From Bradyrhizobium sp. (lineage in GTDB: Bacteria; Pseudomonadota; Alphaproteobacteria; Rhizobiales; Xanthobacteraceae): DNA of 35,496 bases. Position 1 is the first letter of the stretch. Every line of letters begins with the position of its first letter. Where the stretch lies: assembly GCF_027307225.1 (NCBI RefSeq), contig NZ_DAHUXJ010000069.1:1-35496 (forward strand), in the 5' to 3' direction. The position numbers were made by a program, and so were the translations under genes. The notes beneath the pieces are model-generated. The model had not been told where the DNA came from and searched no databases. It saw only the letters and a program-made list of their open reading frames with translations. Shown here piece by piece: positions 33,660-35,496 of this stretch.

Positions 33660-35496
33660 AGCCTGGCGCGGGCGAGCCGTAAGGCATTGCCAATCACGCT
33701 GATCGAGGACAGCGCCATCGCGGCTGCCCCCACCATCGGCGACAGCAGGATGCCGAACACCGGATAAAGCACACCCGCCGCGATCGGCACGCCGGCCGCG
33801 TTGTAGACAAAGGCGAAAGCCAGATTCTGGCGGATGTTGCCCATGGTCGCGGCCGACAATCGCCTCGCCCGGACGATCCCTGCGAGATCGCCGGTCAGGA
33901 GCGTCACGCCCGCGCTTTCGATCGCGACGTCCGTGCCACCGCCCATCGCAATGCCGACGTCGGCCGCGGCGAGCGCCGGTGCGTCATTGATGCCGTCACC
34001 CACCATGGCGACACGGCGGCCCTCTTTGCGAAGGCGCTGCACCACCTCACCCTTTCGCTCCGGCAATACGCCGGCCTCGATCTCCGCAATATCGAGCTGC
34101 GATGCGACCGCTCGCGCAGTGCTCGCGTTATCGCCGGTCAGCATCACAATGCGCAGGCCTTCCGACCGCAACGCCGCAATTGCTTCTTTCGCCGAAGCCT
34201 TGATCGGATCGGCGATGGCGATCACGCCGGCGGCGCGGCCATCGAGCGCCGCATAAAGGGCGGTCGCGCCGGAGGCGCGTGTGGCTTCCGCGGCCGCGTC
34301 CAGTCCGCCGGTTGCAATGTTCATATCCTGCATCAGCGCGGCGTTGCCGAGCGCAACCGCGCTGCCCTGAACCATGCCACTGGCGCCCTTGCCCGGATGC
34401 GCGATGAAATTCGACACCGCCTGGAAAGAGACGCCGCGCGCTTTCGCGGCCTCGATCACCGCACGTCCGAGTGGATGCTCGCTGGCCTGCTCGACGCTTG
34501 CCGCGAGTTGCAGCAGCGTATTCTCATCGACACCGGACGCCGCGACAATCGACGTGAGCTTCGGCTTGCCTTCGGTGAGCGTACCGGTCTTGTCGATGAC
34601 GATGGTGTCGATGCGCTCGAAAGCTTCCAGCGCTTCGGCGTCGCGGATCAGAATGCCTGCACGCGCCCCGCGCCCGACGCCCACCATGATCGACATCGGC
34701 GTCGCGAGCCCGAGCGCGCAGGGACAGGCGATGATCAGCACGGTGACGGCCGCGATCAGCGCAAAGGTGAGGCGCGGTTCAGGGCCGAAGCTGATCCAGG
34801 CGGCAAAGGCAAGAAGCGCCGATCCGATCACGGCCGGAACGAACCAGCCGGCAACGCGATCGGCGAGCCGCTGGATCGGCGCGCGCGAGCGCTGCGCCCG
34901 CGCCACCATGTCAACGATCCGCGCCAGCATGGTGTCACGCCCGACCTGTTCGGCACGAAACACCAGCGCGCCGCTCTGGTTGACCGTGCCGCCGATGACG
35001 CGCGCGCCTTCGGCTTTTTGCACCGGCATCGGCTCGCCCGTCACCATGGATTCGTCGACGAAGGAACTGCCCTCCACGACCCGGCCGTCGACCGGAATCT
35101 TCTCGCCGGGCCGAACCCGCAGGCGATCCCCGACCGCAATCGCCTCGATCGCGACATCCTCGTCGCCGCGATCGGCAATACGCCGCGCGGTTTTTGGCGC
35201 GAGGCCAAGCAGCGCGCGGATGGCGCCCGAGGTACGCTCGCGCGCCCGTAATTCCAGTATCTGGCCGAGCAGCACCAGCACGGTGATCACCGAGGCGGAT
35301 TCGAAATAAACCGGCACCGTTCCGTCCAATCCCCGGAAGGCAGGCGGGAACAGGCCGGGCGCAAGGGCGGCCACGAGGCTGTAGAGCCAGGCCACGCCGA
35401 CGCCGATTGCGATCAGGGTGAACATGTTGAGGTTGCGGCTGACGAGGGAGCGGGCGCCGCGAACGAAGAACGGCCAGCCGGCCCAGAGGACCACCG
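33656..35496 (-). CDS. Cu(I)-type P1B ATPase, truncated by window edge
   Basis: A copper-exporting P-type ATPase; the N-terminal part lies beyond the right edge. Visible features in order: the actuator [12 protein letters not shown], the metal-site helix [14 protein letters not shown] (CPC), the phosphorylation motif [13 protein letters not shown], the nucleotide-domain [12 protein letters not shown] (HP), [20 protein letters not shown], then [11 protein letters not shown] and [18 protein letters not shown] with YN and MxxSS is the signature of the Cu(I) subgroup P1B-1. No N-terminal metal-binding domain or regulator can be judged from this fragment. Confidence 0.95.
   Translation of the reverse strand, partial: VVLWAGWPFFVRGARSLVSRNLNMFTLIAIGVGVAWLYSLVAALAPGLFPPAFRGLDGTVPVYFESASVITVLVLLGQILELRARERTSGAIRALLGLAPKTARRIADRGDEDVAIEAIAVGDRLRVRPGEKIPVDGRVVEGSSFVDESMVTGEPMPVQKAEGARVIGGTVNQSGALVFRAEQVGRDTMLARIVDMVARAQRSRAPIQRLADRVAGWFVPAVIGSALLAFAAWISFGPEPRLTFALIAAVTVLIIACPCALGLATPMSIMVGVGRGARAGILIRDAEALEAFERIDTIVIDKTGTLTEGKPKLTSIVAASGVDENTLLQLAASVEQASEHPLGRAVIEAAKARGVSFQAVSNFIAHPGKGASGMVQGSAVALGNAALMQDMNIATGGLDAAAEATRASGATALYAALDGRAAGVIAIADPIKASAKEAIAALRSEGLRIVMLTGDNASTARAVASQLDIAEIEAGVLPERKGEVVQRLRKEGRRVAMVGDGINDAPALAAADVGIAMGGGTDVAIESAGVTLLTGDLAGIVRARRLSAATMGNIRQNLAFAFVYNAAGVPIAAGVLYPVFGILLSPMVGAAAMALSSISVIGNALRLARARL

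Overview
The window is a 35.5 kb stretch of chromosome from a GC-rich alphaproteobacterium. It looks like Bradyrhizobium or a close relative in the Nitrobacteraceae. This rests on the dnaG-rpoD pair, a DnaG whose zinc ligands are replaced, an enlarged CarB, Omp25-like outer-membrane barrel sequence, and many rhizobial palindromes with GTCATTCCGGGG-type ends. No phage, plasmid, integron, CRISPR or insertion-sequence gene is visible. The gene content is mainly core housekeeping.

Layout. (1) 360-6456, minus strand: an exported DUF2778 (L,D-transpeptidase-like) protein, then dnaG and rpoD, the old macromolecular-synthesis pair, with a double hairpin terminator after rpoD. (2) 6678-10221: a gamma-glutamylcyclotransferase-like protein, an N-formylglutamate amidohydrolase, a LysE-type exporter and a secreted LVIVD-repeat protein. 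(3) 10342-12170: an ArsR-type regulator, with an operator palindrome filling its promoter spacer, heads a run of three tandem SRPBCC/AHSA1 paralogues. (4) 12361-15455: a two-part outer-membrane porin and a ModA-like periplasmic binding protein. (5) 15573-20102, minus strand: an acyl-CoA synthetase, a Rieske-FAD oxidoreductase, folE and a YqeY protein. (6) 20274-28695: carA and carB, separated by about 3 kb holding a thioesterase, dps, a methyltransferase and a tRNA-Cys-like gene; greA follows carB. (7) 28908-32081: DoxX, an Lrp/AsnC regulator, trxB and a LysR regulator. (8) 32082-32711: a gene-free stretch rich in hairpins and terminators, probably encoding structured small RNA. (9) 32712-35496: a DapA-family enzyme convergent with a truncated Cu(I) P-type ATPase.

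The most interesting structure is a repeated element that I cannot name. Three copies (14527-14694, 23043-23210, 24373-24540) are each exactly 168 bp. Each consists of two long hairpins separated by a 13-14 nt spacer that begins CA. The arm sequences differ strongly between copies, yet pairing is kept. In every copy the two inner arms carry the extra 3-4 nt bulge. A fourth, deleted copy lies at 28764-28840. All four sit at the 5' end of a gene: one abuts the carB start codon with no space for a ribosome-binding site, and one supplies the start and signal-peptide n-region of a periplasmic binding protein.

A second lead is a predicted structured RNA at 32245-32456. It has a 9-bp closing stem, several internal hairpins, a C/U-rich anti-Shine-Dalgarno-like stretch, a -10-like box at the expected distance and a strong terminator. 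All family calls come from reading motifs. No database search was run.
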